This document shows positions 1-13,417 of a stretch of 64,000 nt of DNA, piece after piece. The notes beneath the pieces are model-generated. The model ran no database searches. It had not been told where the DNA came from and saw only the letters and a list, made by a program, of their open reading frames with translations. A program made the translations under genes and the position numbers. The stretch lies in contig JACMZG010001870.1 of the NCBI GenBank assembly GCA_018340805.1, forward strand, positions 21,622,659 through 21,686,658, read 5' to 3'. The first letter of the stretch is position 1, and every line of letters begins with the position of its first letter. Source of the stretch: Microvelia longipes (taxonomy: Eukaryota; Arthropoda; Insecta; Hemiptera; Veliidae).

Positions 1-271
1 ATTTTCTTGGCTTTATTTTAAGAAAAATAATGACTTTTAAATGGAACTAAAACTAAAGTAGCAAACTTAATAAACTAACTAATCCTAAAACATCTATGTT
101 TATAAGGTTATAATTAAGTTTTGTCCCATATGTGATGTGGTATTTATCTTAGCACCACGTTATAAAGCTTTATAAAGTATGTTGTACTTACCAGTGCTAA
201 TTTAGTAGATAACTCTTTTTATCAAAAAAATTGATTTTTACCATTTACTATATTTAGTAATGGTTTTACTA

Positions 272-512
272 TAATACTAATAATGACCGTTTAGAGCCTT
301 GCGGCTCATCTGGGATAACCCCTGCGGGAACCACCTCGGGTGGTAGTAGCAACCGTTATGCTCAAAGTGAATTCTAAAGTTGGCGATAATATATCTAAAT
401 AATAATGTTCTATAAAACAGAGCGTAACCTGGGATGCGAACCCCAGACCTCCGTGGGTGTCAAAGGTCAGTGTTAAGACTAACGCCTTAACGACCTCGGC
501 CACGGAGGCGGT
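272..512 (-). repeat. tRNA-derived SINE, copy 1
   Basis: Read on the minus strand, the unit opens with a tRNA-like head. An A-box-like GGCCGAGGTCGTTAAGGCG lies near 485-503 and a B-box-like GGTTCGCATCC at 432-442. A unique body follows that contains CGCCAACTTTAGAAT and GAGGTGGTTCCC. The same body and head recur on the plus strand at about 29722-30480, so this is a dispersed repeat and not a single-copy tRNA gene. The head resembles a Ser/Leu-type tRNA, but the cloverleaf is not intact. Outer limits are approximate. Confidence 0.7.
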
Positions 513-2177
513 TTTTACTATACTTTATTTATATATTAATGGTACTACTATTTACTATATTAAGAGTTATTATTAGGGAGAGGGTTTTAACAAGTGCCCA
601 AACCCATAATTTATCTAATTTTTTTGTATATCCTTAAAATTTAGTAGGTTATAGACAGTCGGACTTAAATAACGCATGTGCATCATGGGAAAAGCAAGGA
701 AAACAAGTGTGGTCTTGGCTGGGATTTAAAACAAGGCCCTAACAGGCATTCCTGAGAGATTTCAATGCTTATATCCTTTAGTCTACTTAATCACACTACT
801 ACCCTGTGTATCTCCTATTCATTGCACAACTTGACATTATTTTTACACATTTCAGGCTGCTAAAGAAATATTCTATGGGCTATTCATCAAAGCAGGACTA
901 GGCTCATGGGTCAGGAAGCCATATGAACAAAATCATTTTGAAGTAAACAAAAATGTTTAATTTCTCATTATTATATCTCATCTAATGGTTAAGATTTAAA
1001 ATATAATATACTTAGGGAAATGCTTATTGATATTAGAAAATTACTTATTGAAACTTCTTGTAATGATTGTTACTTAAATTGTTTTAATAACATACATTTT
1101 TAGACTTATGCCAGTCTTGCCTGGCATAAATATCCATAAGTATTTGTCATACTTAGACAACTATTATAAATTATAATATTAAAATTTTTATTGCATATTT
1201 TTAGGATGATCAGTTCATGTAAGGACATTAAAATAATTTTAATGATTGACTGTACAATAATATTTTGTGATGTGAGTTTTTATTTGAATTAACTGATGGT
1301 TAAAGTACAAATTGAATTCCTAGTCCAATATTGCTGATGGATCTTAATTTTTTAATTATAAGTATGACCATTGATAGAATTTTAAAATCTGCTGTGTGTT
1401 GGTTAATCTCACTAATATTTTATGGAAGACAAAATATAGTTTTTTTTGTTTGTTTACCTAATGAAGTAATTTTATTAGTCAGTTTTGGCTCATAATAAAC
1501 AAATTTTTTTTGGTTGAATCTATTTTGTTATAAATTATGTGTTGTCACTCTTCTACAAAGTATAAATTTAATATTTCTGTTTGGGTAGATAACATAAAAG
1601 GTACATTAACAAAATTTTATTAAAAAACATAAATTGTGATTATTATTATATAATACAATAGTCATTATTAACATAATAATCTATTTAAAGATATTAGCGT
1701 TAGTGAATAATAGTATGCTATTTATCATCATGCCCAAAAATCCATTCTTTATTTTATTTTTCAATTTTTTAACCATTTCCGCATTTTATTTTCTTTATAA
1801 TACTGAGTATTTTACTAAAAAATATATCTGTAGAGCTATTTTATCTTACTATTAGATACATTTCTAAAAGTTTTATTACAAATTATATTAACATAATTAT
1901 TATAAAATAGGTGAAGTTATTTTTAGTTATGGAATATATTTTATTTTTGATTCTCACATATTGAATGGATAATTTTTTAAAAGTTTTATCAGAATGTAGT
2001 GCATGCAAAGTTTTTAAGTTTTAAACAAGTATCTAGTTATAGTGTTTGCATTTTAAAGAAAAAACGATTTCCCAAATGAAGAAGCTGCTCAGCAAGTTTG
2101 CTACCTGAATTAAAGCTTTGTGGCGATAACTCTGACTCAAAGATACATGCAGCAATATCAAGAATATATAATTATAT

Positions 2178-2221
<44 letters not shown>

Positions 2222-2707
2222 ATATTATTATAATATATATCAGCATATATTGGTTTGCTGCATTCTTATCTCTTGTCTTATAAAGTAAATTTCCTTTTTA
2301 ATGTATTAAATTTGAATGCAATGCTTTTAATAAACTGTGACATCACTATAATCTTTGATTGAGAGGAAAGCTAAAGCTGATCATTTCGGAAAGTGTTGAA
2401 AAAAATATTTATTTTTTACATTCCTTATTTGCCAGTGTTATTATTGACTGGTTATTGTTGGGGAAAAACTTTTTGTATAAATAAAACTTTGTTCAAACAA
2501 TTTGTGTTGCACTTTTTATTTATTTTTTTTTTAAATTTAATTATTGTTTTATTGTTAATCATTTGAACTAAGTTATTAAATATGTAATTACTTAACTTCA
2601 TTCAATTGAAAAAAAAAAAATAGGTTTTAGCAATATGTGTGAAAATTTTAAAGGTTTGTGCAAATGTGAAAGTTATTTAAAGGTTTTTTATTTATATTAG
2701 GAACTGA
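513..2707. other. No gene seen; AT-rich
   Basis: No open frame with recognisable protein similarity was found on either strand. The stretch is AT-rich, with homopolymer runs and one (TA)n block near 2174-2245. It lies 3' of the gustatory receptor gene, so part may be that gene's 3' UTR or flank. Confidence 0.5.
2174..2245. repeat. (TA)n microsatellite
   Basis: An almost pure alternating TA tract with a few phase slips. The short Tyr/Ile-rich open frame across it is a product of the repeat. Confidence 0.9.
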
Positions 2708-4311
2708 TTAATTACTCTTTTTTATTTTAGTAAAATTTAAAAATATTCCTGTTATTTTGTCAATTTCTTGGGACAGTTGAATTGCTGCTATAAAATATGT
2801 AGCAAATAACATTGCACACTGAAAATAATATGAATAGTAATTAGAATAGACATATAATTGCTCTCAGAATGTTGATGCTTTTTTTTCTTACAAGTGTGCA
2901 TTCTCAATCAAGACCAACTGCACAATTTGTTTGTTGAGAAGATTTCATTGTATTTAAATATTTTTGTTCTTGAAGAATGAGTATACACTTTTATAGTATC
3001 TTTTCTAGTTGAATTTTACTTTGCAAATACTTACTGAACCTAACAATCCTTTATTTATTTTGATGATTCCACCAGCAATTATACTTGTATCCATAATTTT
3101 TAATTGCCACATGAACAGTATTAACTGGAAAAAATATAATTTATATCATTTGGTACTAGTTAATTTTTCAAATCATTATAAATTATTATTTATAATATTT
3201 CCATGTAATCTATTTGTTTTTTAAGAAGATCTTTGTTACATAAGTTAACCATGTATCATTTACCAGCAGTGAAACCTGAGCTTCGCACGGTAAATATTTT
3301 ATTTATCAAACATCAAATAATTAATTATTCCTTTGAGGAATACAAAAAAAAGTTGTTTACTGTTGTAACAGCAAGAAAATTTTTTGTCTAAGATGGTTTT
3401 GTCTATCTAGCGATTCTCAAGCAGTGCTTTATGATTGCTTTGTAAGTTACTTTTTTCGATAAGTTGAATTTTTTTTTAAGTTTAACTTTTAATGAGAATA
3501 CAATAATATTCTCAACAAAATAGACCATGAATTAAAACAGTTAAATAAACGCCACAGAATAGTATTATTTGAGATGTATACATTTTTTTATGATTTTAGA
3601 CTCAAATACTGTTCATTGTGATCAGTCAGTGGTATAATTGAAAGTTAGGTTAAGATGTATCATTTTGATCCAATCTGTTAGCTTTGAACATTTTTACACA
3701 TACCCTTATAATTATATTAGAAAATATCTCAATGACACATAAAGTGCGTTTATTCCAACTTATGAGGATTTATGTTAAAAGTTTGGTCAAGCCCTATCAA
3801 TGAAATTCTGAGATATAAGACCCAAATTTGTTTTCCTTACACATACTCCTTAATGTTATTTGTGACCGGATTTCGATGAGTCATAAAATATATTCATTCT
3901 GTCCCATGAGTTATTTGTGAAGGAATTTCATTGAGACATATAATGTGGTCAATATGACCTATGAGTTGTTTAGGTGTAGAGTTTAGTTAAGATCCATTGA
4001 TTAGATTCCAATCTGTAAAATTTAGTGTTGCACTAAACCCATATTATTTTTGAATGAGTCCCGATTTGACTTGAAAAGTGACTGCTCAGACCTATGAGTA
4101 TTCTAAGTTTAAAGTTTAGTCAAGATCTATCAATTAGATTCTGAGCTGTAAGCACTCAAAAAAATAATTTTTACGCAAATCCCCTACTGTTATTTTAGGA
4201 CTGATCAAGATCTGACATAGTTTATGACTCCTGATATATGTAATTAGTCTAAGTAGTAGTCTGTAGTCTTAAGTAGTTTTTGAGTCAAAAGCAACCAAAA
4301 TTTCAACTTTT

Positions 4312-4375
<64 letters not shown>

Positions 4376-7300
4376 TATATATATTATATATGGATTAACT
4401 CCTATTTTATTAATTTCTTATTATCGTATTAATTATATTCCTATCACATTTATCTCATTATATTACCTGGTGTCGAATACATTGTGTAAGTTTACTTGGT
4501 GGAATTCTAAGTAACAATTTTGTTCCTTTTGCTGCCTGAAAAAAAGAACCTTAGATAATGATAAAGTGATACATGGCTCAATCACTTAGTTGCATTGATG
4601 TAATACCTTTTTAGTACCATATAGACTGTAGCATGAAATTGCCTGGTTTATTAAAATTGCAAAGGAAGATCCTTCTAGGTGGTGAAAAAATGTATTTGTG
4701 ATCTTGGTTGTTGAAAAATAAATCAATAGGCCACTAACATTTGAAGGTATAAACTGGTTAATTGGTTGAAGATGTAAATAATGCATTATGTGGGAAAACA
4801 ATAGTTTATAATCTTCTATACATTTATTTCCTTTATCCGTCAATTTATTTATTTTTTAAATTTTGACGGCATTGGTTCACATGCAAACCATATTTACATT
4901 TTTTGCTGAGCTACCTTAGTTCTTAAGATCGATCACAAGCCTAGTGGTGTGATCACTTTGGTAGTATGTGCCTGAGAAACATTGAGGTCATCTTTCCAAC
5001 CTTTCTTGCCTGCTATGTCAACTCTTGATTCTACTTTCCTTACACAACCTCTATAGGATTGGGCCTTTTTATATAAAAAGGATTTTATATAAAATAAATT
5101 TTTAACTGTACTTCAAATCACCTTTTGTGACACTTCGTCTGAAGCTATAATTACTCCTGATATAATTACTACATTCTTGATAATGTAAGCTAATTTTAAT
5201 CCAGAACAATATGACTCTGAATATAGGGAAAAATAAAGATTGATAAATGAATTGGACATAAAAAATAAAATATCAGCAAAAAGTCTGGAACTAAACAATA
5301 AATTAAGTTTTGTTACACATTGACCCAAATCTTTTTGTAAATGTGTGTAAGACTCTAATGCTTCTTCAAGTTTTCTTATATCTTGACCTTTGTTAATACT
5401 TTTTTCAAATGATTCTTCCAATCTGTTGTACCTAAAAAAAAATATTTGATATATATTTTTTTTAAATATTGATTTTGTTAAAAATTCTAAAATCTACTTG
5501 TATTATGAATTTTATTTATGCAAGTTTTATAAAATCTATTTTAGCGAATATTCTTTGGAGAAATTTGCTAATGGGATGGCAGATTTTTGTCAAACATGCT
5601 ATCTCTCGGACGGATGAATATTTTTAAATCAACCTTGGGTAGGACACAAACCCTATTGAAAACCAGGTTAATTGATGTCATTAGCCTAATTGGCTGAGTC
5701 TGCAACATTTTCAAAATAATTGGTGAAATTCAAGATTAACATTTTTTGCTGGAAAAAAGGTGTTTGAATCAAATAAAACTGGTCCAAAGTTGATACGACA
5801 ACCACCATGCATGACCAAAACCACAGTTTTGACGTTTTGGTCAAAACTGTGGTTTTGACCGGTATCACCCTAAAATATGGTCAGTAACCTCATATGTTTT
5901 TTGGGTGCTGGATCCCATGAAACTGGAGTTGATTATATTACTCATAGTGTGTAGTACATATACAGCTAGTGTTCCCAGGTTCAAATCTTGGTACAGTCAC
6001 CAATTGCTTTTGAATGAAGTGTTTTATAATGTTAAAATGTACTTCAATTTTAAAGCTTTAATTTATTTTTGTTTGTTTCATAAGACTATTGTAACCTCCA
6101 GTTACTTTTTGGTTGTTTTATCTTATCTTAATTATTATCGTCTTATTTACAGTATTTAGGTTTATAACTTCAAAATAATTTGTGTGGTGCATTGTAAAAT
6201 CTATAGAATAAAAATGCACATTTTCTTTTAAAATTTGATTAAATTAAAGAACAAGTTGTAATGCTATTGCTTATTAAGCATATACCAAAAAACTATGCAA
6301 TAATGATAATAATAAGCCCGCATTTCAAAGAAAATTTCCCAGCTGTCAGACCTTTGCACCTGAATTTATTTATGTATTATGATCCTTTTTTAATTGCTCA
6401 AAAATTTCTTGAGACAAACTTATTTGCCAAAGGGCAAAGTTGGTATGTTATTATTGTAGAACATTTCAGTGCCCTGACTGAGTTTATGATATAATATCCT
6501 TGTTATTATAGTTTTTATTTTTAAACTTTCATTTTATTCCTTTTTTCCTATAAAGTTTATCTATTAACTTTACCTTGAAACAAGTTCTGAACAGATGGCA
6601 ATGTAGAAAAAATCATATCCCTCCAACAAAATGACTGCTTGAAGACGGATGATGATATTTTGTACATCCTACACAATAAATTTTAGTTTTTAATATTTAA
6701 AAATATAGATAATGCAATAAAATATCTAAAGATGAACTAAAAGCTGGATAAGTACAGACTCAATCTTTAAAGGGACACATACACTATGACTCGTTATTCT
6801 AAGTTACCAATTTGACCACTCAACCATTCTATATACGAGTCTGATTTTCTTTTCATTTGGTGATTGTTGTACAATTATTGCAAAAACTTTAAATATTTTA
6901 TTTAGAATTTTTTTAGATTTGAATTCATTATTCACGTTGTACTCTAGGATATTCTTTATTTATTGTAATTTTTTAAAAAGAAAATTAAGCTCGTTAACTG
7001 CTGTGTTGAGTGACTCAGTTGCAAAAAGATTTTAATCAGAAAATTAAACTTATTATTTTAATAGAAAGGCAGCATCTAATTTTTTTATTTTATGTTACTT
7101 TTTTACAATTACTTGCCCTTAATGTTTCACAAGATAAAAATCTTGCAAACAGTCCTGAAGATGTCACCCAAAAAAGCCAAATTCCTAAAATAATTGCACT
7201 GTTAGATAAACCTTTCAATTTTTTATTTTCCCAATAAACTTTTTTGAATTCTTTATCATAATTTTCAACACTTATTATAAAATCTATGAAGTTTTTTAAT

Positions 7301-7629
7301 GATTTAATTAAAATAATAACTTGTATTATTATTTCTATTTCCAATATGAGGTCGTAAAATTGGTAAAATAAATTTATTTTAAATTCTCTTTTTAGAAAAA
7401 ATATAAAATGTAGTATTATATATAACCCTATTGTAAAACATAAATTCAAATTTATCTTATATATTTTCCATTCCCTTGTATCATCAGTTAATACATTATT
7501 AATTGGTAACAACCCAAAAATTTTAAATAAAATTATGAATGGTCTAATTTCTAAAATGAAATTCCTAGTTTCAGAAATTCCATGTAGTAATTCTGTAATA
7601 GTCAAATGATTTATCTGCTTGTTTGTCAT
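2708..7629 (-). CDS. Insect gustatory receptor, six exons
   Basis: This is a seven-transmembrane chemoreceptor of the insect Gr family (7tm_7), about 401 residues, assembled by eye. Exons on the minus strand are 7629-7099, 6668-6574, 5431-5122, 4535-4467, 3124-3035 and 2818-2708. All introns have GT/AG ends and the phases join (0, 2, 0, 0, 0). Exon 1 starts at ATG 7627-7629 and carries the N-terminal RPFIILFKIFGLLP, typical of the family, plus three hydrophobic segments. Exon 2 ends ICSELVSR and exon 3 continues YNRLEES, then Y..LQ..LG and a transmembrane stretch. Exon 5 ends KGLLGS at a gtaagt donor. Exon 6 supplies the family signature TYxxxxxQ as ATYFIAAIQ (residues about 371-379), with Leu in place of the usual Phe. 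The exon 1 donor (aaa|gtaaca) is the weakest join. The ligand cannot be inferred. Length and signature suggest a working gene. Confidence 0.8.
3600..4290. repeat. Degenerate tandem repeat in receptor intron 4
   Basis: Related phrases recur about every 180-200 bases: GTCAAG..CTATCAAT, then ATTCTGAG.T.TAAG, then an ACACATAC-like phrase and a stretch about TCATTGAGACATA. Examples lie near 3785-3815, 3970-4015 and 4120-4152. The units are diverged and their borders are unclear. Confidence 0.5.
4315..4390. repeat. (TA)n microsatellite
   Basis: A pure TA tract with two slips, inside intron 4 of the gustatory receptor gene. Confidence 0.9.
5540..6010. repeat. Dispersed repeat related to 54345-55170
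   Basis: Starts TTTAGCGAAT..TTTGG..AAATT.GCTAATGGGAT, then shares with the 54 kb unit the phrases CAACCTT.GG.AGGACAC, CCCTATTGAAAACCAGGTT, TGGCTGAGTC.GCAA and ACTGGTCC.AAGTTGATACGA, ending near a B-box-like GGTTCAAATCTTGG. The same order in both places shows a common repeat family. It sits in receptor intron 2. Confidence 0.65.
5821..5852. repeat. Perfect 13-bp hairpin
   Basis: CCACAGTTTTGAC at 5821-5833 and its exact reverse complement at 5840-5852 enclose a 6-base loop. It lies inside the dispersed repeat in receptor intron 2. Confidence 0.9.
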
Positions 7630-9100
7630 TATAACAAATTTGCATTTACAGTACTTCTAAGACACTATATTTCATTAAGACAGACTGAAACTTAATAAGA
7701 CTTTTTTGTTTATTTTTTACTTCAATTTTTTAGGAGGCAATTTAAACTGTATCCACTTTTTGTGGGTAATGAAGCATTAATGGCATTAAATTTAGTAATA
7801 ATGTAATGGTATATTTCACAAAAATATTGTTTTATCCACAGATAAATTATTATAATAATATATCTTATAACAATGGTTTGACTGTTGTTTATTTGGGCGA
7901 ATAAATAATTGGGCCACTGCAGTTAGTTTTCTTTTAATAATGCAAAGAATTTACAAAAAATAACTCTTATTTTGTATATAGCTTGGCCATAATCTAAACG
8001 TTTTACAGAGTGAAACTCTGCATTATCAGTAGTAGCATATTACACAAACTATTCCAGCATCAAAATAACAACGTATTAATATCAATAATACATACCAAAG
8101 TATAAACAAAATTTAAAGTTATCCCAAAACCAGAAAGTTCACAGATTAACAGAAACCAAATAAACATAATTATCATTTCTATCCACAGTCCATTTTACTC
8201 TTCACTTAATATAATGTGTAGTTTCTAAAACACTGAATACAGCATATCTATACCAAACATCTACAAATTCTTTAATAGGAAAAAACACATTTAATAAAGA
8301 AAATTCAAATCCTTTAAACAAATAATAATAAGGTCACTGTAACTATCTGGAGATAAATAAACCTACATGGTTTGTCTATTAATTATCTTGGATCCTGATC
8401 AATGCAGACCATAATGAACAATATTAATTTTCCATTGATCTGGAAGATACAATGGATTTTTTATTCCAATTCCATGGAATTCCAACAATTCCATTGTTAG
8501 TAAAACTTTCAATTTAATGTTCCTTAACTATAATTTTAAAATAAATGCTTCTCCTTCCAGAGATATTTTGTGTTCAATTGCATGCAGGATATATTTTAAA
8601 AAATTCTTACTTTTTCTTAACTATTAAAAGAATCATAAGCAAATTTCTGATGGAAATTCACTAATAAATTTTGAGGCTGTTGCCTGATATGCTGACAATC
8701 ATTTTACTTATGGAGACTTGTTAAAAGAGTCCTTATTGCTGCCTCTACTATAGAAGCAGCATAAATGTAGGTAATATTTTATTAATTTTTCCTTCCCTCA
8801 GCTTCCGTTTAGGTTCTCTTATCTCTTCTTTGTCATATCAGGCTGCTCAGTTAATGTAAATCAACCTTTGCCTCCACACTTAGTTAGTCTGAGTTAAAAT
8901 CTATATTTTGTATAGAGGTTTGCGCTGGCTTGCACAGTTGGCCTTTTGAGTCCATAAACAATGCCATAGTCTGTCAATAATAAGGATTGCGCTCATAGGT
9001 GATTAGGTTAGCTCCCAAAAACCATATTTATTTTCTAAAATTAATTTTAACTTAAATATGTTCAAAAAATAAAAATTAACTAAAGAGATACGAAAAGAAT
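7630..9100. other. No gene seen
   Basis: No supported coding region. This is the upstream flank of the gustatory receptor, so its promoter should be here, but no motif stands out. A fragment near 7985-8075 resembles the arm of the foldback element at 22160-22280 (shared CTCTGCAT.ATCAGTAGTAG). Confidence 0.45.
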
Positions 9101-9107
9101 TTATATT

Positions 9108-9299
<192 letters not shown>

Positions 9300-9849
9300 C
9301 CACACCTAGAAGGATTTTTGCCCATCAGAGATGAGGTTGGACAGTGATAAAACTCAACATGTATAAAGGTCTCTTATTTTCTGATAAAGAATAAAGATGT
9401 TTTTTGAGTTAAAAATGTGTGTTCTTGTGAAGGATCCTTATTAAAGATACTTGGTTTTAGTATAAAGTATAGTTATTTATTTCTAAATCAAGATTTGCTT
9501 TGTTTTGACCATTGGTAAGCCTGTTTATTTCCTTTTTTGCAAGTCATATTTTTAATGGTGCCTCTTTAAGTTACCAATTTCTGGGTGATAAAATCTGCTG
9601 AAAAATTCGACTATTTATTTAACAGTAAGTGCAAATCTTATTTTCTAACTGATTATTTTCAAAGATCCAAGTTTAATTATATTATTTATTAAATTTATAA
9701 GCCAATATTCTCTGTATAAATGTTTCTTTTTTAGAGAGATAGAACAGGATGAAGTAACTATTTAAAATGCATACCTATGTTCATTCTGGCTACGTTTTAT
9801 TTTGGCCAATGCTTATGTTGATAGAAGTTAGTGAGCCCTTTCCTTATTA

Positions 9850-10720
9850 ACCGAGGTATAAGCAGGTGTGGGTGTGGTGATTTGGCCCTAACCTCGACCA
9901 GTAGCTTTAAATCCGGAACCGATATTTAACCATAATTATCAATTTCAGGTGTTTTAAGACATCCAGAGTGAGTTTTATCAAGTTTTCAAGACTGAAAACT
10001 AAAGACTTATGTGAGTATGTTATCATCATGGTTCCCTGTCTTGCTTAATTTTTCGATTTATTTGTAGGAAAAAATTGGTATCTCGGAACTTTTTGCCAAA
10101 TCACCCAAATTATGCTGCAACACTTATTCGCAGACTCGATTATAATAGCTAGTCCTCAGATAGTAAATAAATTCTTATTTTCAGCGATCACCCATACAGG
10201 CATTAAACACGCTGCATTCTGCTTAAATTTGATGATCATACAAAAACCGTAAATATACTTGCTGCGTTGAGTATTCAATCGAATTACTTTTCGTTTTTAA
10301 CAAATTACAATTTTTACTTTTCCTCATTTATAGTGTAGGTTTATAGATGCAATTAATCCAAAACCGGGATGTCACCGGCATTATTCCTTTCAGGTGTTTT
10401 AAAGACATCTTGAGTGGTTTTTACAATGTAATGTTGTTGTTCGTCATTGTAGCTCCTAGTGTGTTTATGCTAGAGTGCCTGTATATCATACCTGATATAC
10501 TGACATTCTAGTTTTTGCTAGAGAGTTAAAACTTCGTTCAATAATCAGTCTTTAGGTGTAGTTGTAAAAAATAATGCCATCCGATTGAGATATGGCACGC
10601 ATGTGGCTATGTATAATACCAATATATGTCCTAAGTTTAATTTCATTATCAGTATTAATTCAATTTTTATCGAATGGCTTGTATATGTTTTTTTAAAAAA
10701 ATTTTAAAAATCAGAAAAAT
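9850..10720 (+). repeat. Truncated copy of the 5S-module repeat family
   Basis: Shares with the 15.6-16.8 kb and 35.6-36.4 kb units the phrases CACCGGCATTATTCCTTTCA, GGTGTTTTAAAGACATC.TGA, TTTATGCTAGAG, GGCATG.GGC.ATGTAT and ATTTTTATCGAATGGCTTGT. The 5S-like module present in the other copies is missing here. Confidence 0.55.
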
Positions 10721-11773
10721 AATCCCTTCCAGGATCTAAGAAAAAAGAGGGAAAGGGAAAGACAGAGAGGAGTAATAGTGTCGCTTTTAGTGAGGAGTAA
10801 AATACGAAATAGAGTTTTGGCTCGCGTGTACTTTATTGTTGGTAAGACCCTACATCATCGGCGGTTTTGTAGGGGGGGGGGGGTAATTCCCTCCCCCCCT
10901 AGGATCCAAAAAAGGAGAGGAAACATAAAAAGAAGAAAAAGTGAGGAGTAAAATATAAAATAGAAAGAAATTTAAGGCCTTTATATATTAACGTCATAGA
11001 AAAAATAATTTCTGAATAGCAGAACAACACCTTAAGATTAAATAAATATAAATAAATAACCATTTATTGCACATTACACATTGAGAATACAATTTTACAA
11101 AACATTTAAACAATTTACACTTATTTTATTTGACATGCGCAAATCGACATTGAGCCGTGGTGCCTCATAGAGGAAATCTTAGTTGGTATACCAACTGAAA
11201 TTCTATTTATACTCAATACTTACTTTATTCTTAAATACTACTTTTATTAATTTCTAATAATTCTATCTTTAATCATTTTTTAATAATAATTACACATTTC
11301 CATTTTAATAATCCATACTATTTTAATTTATTTTTATATTTTAAAATTATTCTTATTTTTCTTATTTTTATTTTATTGATAAATACCTTTTACTACTAAT
11401 AATTTTCTTAAAAAAGATTTTTAATAAAACAGTAAAAATTATTAAACAATTACAACATGCATATAATTTAAAAATTCATTAAAATAAGGTGCGTTAATAA
11501 TACAAACTTAAAAGCGAACTATATGTACAGAATAATATCACAATAACCTTAATATTATAACATAAAACATTAAACCTATTAGTAATTCTTATTACAATAA
11601 CTTAACAATATTTTAGTTAATATGTATTATGTATTATATTTAGTATTAATTATAGAAGTGTGTCCATTTCATACTCATATATTACATATTTATTTATAAT
11701 TATTATTTTTGTTATTATTATTTTCTTTGTTATGCATTATTTATTAATTATTTATTTTATTTAATATTTTGTA

Positions 11774-12370
11774 TTATTCTTTATATAACCAGACATCCTT
11801 ATACACCTCTCCCATCCTTGCCCATTCCTTCCTATCCCATGCCACTCTCTGCCACGTCTCCTGTCCACAAATCCTCTTCATCTCTTCGTCCCACCTCACT
11901 CTCGTTCTGCCTCTCTTTCTCTTTCTCTCCTCGGATACCACTGTATCAGTTTCTTGGTCCATCGTCCATCCTCTGTCCTCACTACATGACCTGTCCATCC
12001 CCACTTCCTTTCACTTATTGTCCTTCCTATATCCTTCAATCCTGTCTGTTTCCTCACCCATTCATTACTCTTTCTATCTCTCTACTCACCTTCAACATAC
12101 TCCTCTCCATGCCTCTCTGCGCCACTCTCATTTTCTTTATCATTTCTCCATTTATTATCCATGTCTCCGCTCCGTAGATCATGACAGGCAAGACACACAT
12201 ATTCCACAGTTTCCGTTTATATTCCATTCCTACCTCAGATCTAAAGAGGTGCCTATATCTGTTGTAACTTGCCCATCCTAACCCTATTCTCCTTCATGAC
12301 TTATCAGCTGACCTAGATATATATATTGATCCACTTTTTTCAACTTTTCCTCTCTAACCTTTAACTCTAT
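11774..12370 (-). pseudogene. LINE C-terminal region, frame-broken
   Basis: The minus strand reads GAETW (just downstream of the polymerase domain), then a broken frame, then RTISERKWGWTGHVVR, WYPRRERKRKRGR, RVRWDEEM and WQRVAWDRKEW before a stop. These match the order of the C-terminal segment after the RT domain in RTE-like elements (GAETW, W.WAGH..R, RGRP..RW.D, W...A.DR..W). It is out of frame with the RT frame upstream, so it is a pseudogene part. Confidence 0.7.
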
Positions 12371-12374
12371 ATTA

Positions 12375-13397
12375 TCATCTTATATTGAAACACATGAACT
12401 CTGATTTGTTCGAATTTATTTTAAGCCCTATCTTTTCTGTCTCTTCCTTTAATTCTCCCAACATTCTTATTGCTTCCTGTTTATTTTTACAAATTAATAT
12501 AAAATCGTCTACAAAAGCAAGCCTGTTTAACCATTCCCCGTTTATATTTACGCCTAGCCCTTCCCAATCCAACTTATTGCTTCTTCTTTCTATCGTGTTT
12601 ATAAAATTCTTAGCTGAGCTAACATCTCCTTGTCTCACTCCTCTTTCCACTTTAATCGTCTTTTTCTGTTTGCCTAGCTTAACTTGTAAGGTTGTATTTG
12701 TAAAAGTTTCCTTAAAGATGTCGATATATTCTTCTTCTACTTGGGCTTCTTCTAAGCAGTAAAGCATTTCTTCTCTGTACACACTATCATAAGCTTTTTC
12801 GAAGTCTATGAATACTATTATCATGCTAAAATTGTACTCCTCCGCACTTCTTATAAGTAACTTTAAGGTCAATATGTTGTCCAACGTGGAGTAGTTTTTC
12901 CTAAAACCTGTTTGATTAGGTGACAACGTTTGCTCTATTTTACTACTTATTCGTTTTGTGATAATGGACATAAACACTTTATATATGACTGCAAGGAGGC
13001 TAATTGGCCTATAGTTTCCGATGTCCATTCTATCGCCCTTTTTAAATAATAAAATTAGCTCAGCGTTTAACCAGGATTTCGGAATTTCTTTTTTTGTCAA
13101 ACATAAGTTAAACATTTTATGTAAATACTCCACAATAGTTTGACCACCATACTTCAAGACTTCATTTGATACATGGTCTAAACCAGTCGCCTTTCCTATC
13201 TTTAGGTTTTTTATTATATTCTCTATTTCATCTTTCATAATCTCCAGAGTTTCACTATCAGAATTTCTTCTAATTGTATACTGTTCACTATCTTTTTCTT
13301 TATAATTTTTATTGCTGTATAATTTCTCATAAAATTTAGTTATAATTAATAATATATCATCTTTATTATGTTTAATATCTCCCTTTTCATCTTTCAT
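12375..13397 (-). pseudogene. LINE reverse transcriptase, degraded
   Basis: About 340 residues. RT blocks are visible in order: GKATGLDHVSNEVLK, WLNAELILLFKKGD, NYRPISLLAVIYKVF, QTGFRKNYST, FIDFEKAYDSV, GVRQGDV, LAFVDDFILI and GLKINSNKSE. The catalytic box reads FVDD where FADD is usual, and the region after RQGD has lost the usual SP.LF. The frame is not joined to the endonuclease block and stops before the C-terminal block. Confidence 0.85.
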
Positions 13398-13417
13398 TGC
13401 AATAATTTGGTTTCTCC

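Noticed and set aside
306..503. 65-codon minus-strand frame
   Set aside because: It is a chance frame through the tRNA-derived SINE.
420..512. Functional tRNA gene
   Set aside because: A and B boxes are present but the cloverleaf is not intact, and the sequence continues into a body repeated at 29.7 kb, so it is a SINE head.
4586..4843. 85-codon minus-strand frame inside the receptor gene
   Set aside because: It looked like a possible receptor exon, but its phase does not join exon 3. A clean in-phase exon (4535-4467) follows with better family similarity, so this frame lies in intron 3.
5905..6159. 84-codon frame in receptor intron 2
   Set aside because: It overlaps the dispersed repeat shared with 54-55 kb and shows no family motif.
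11769..12281. 170-codon plus-strand frame
   Set aside because: It is antisense to the C-terminal domain of the LINE, which has recognisable motifs on the minus strand.
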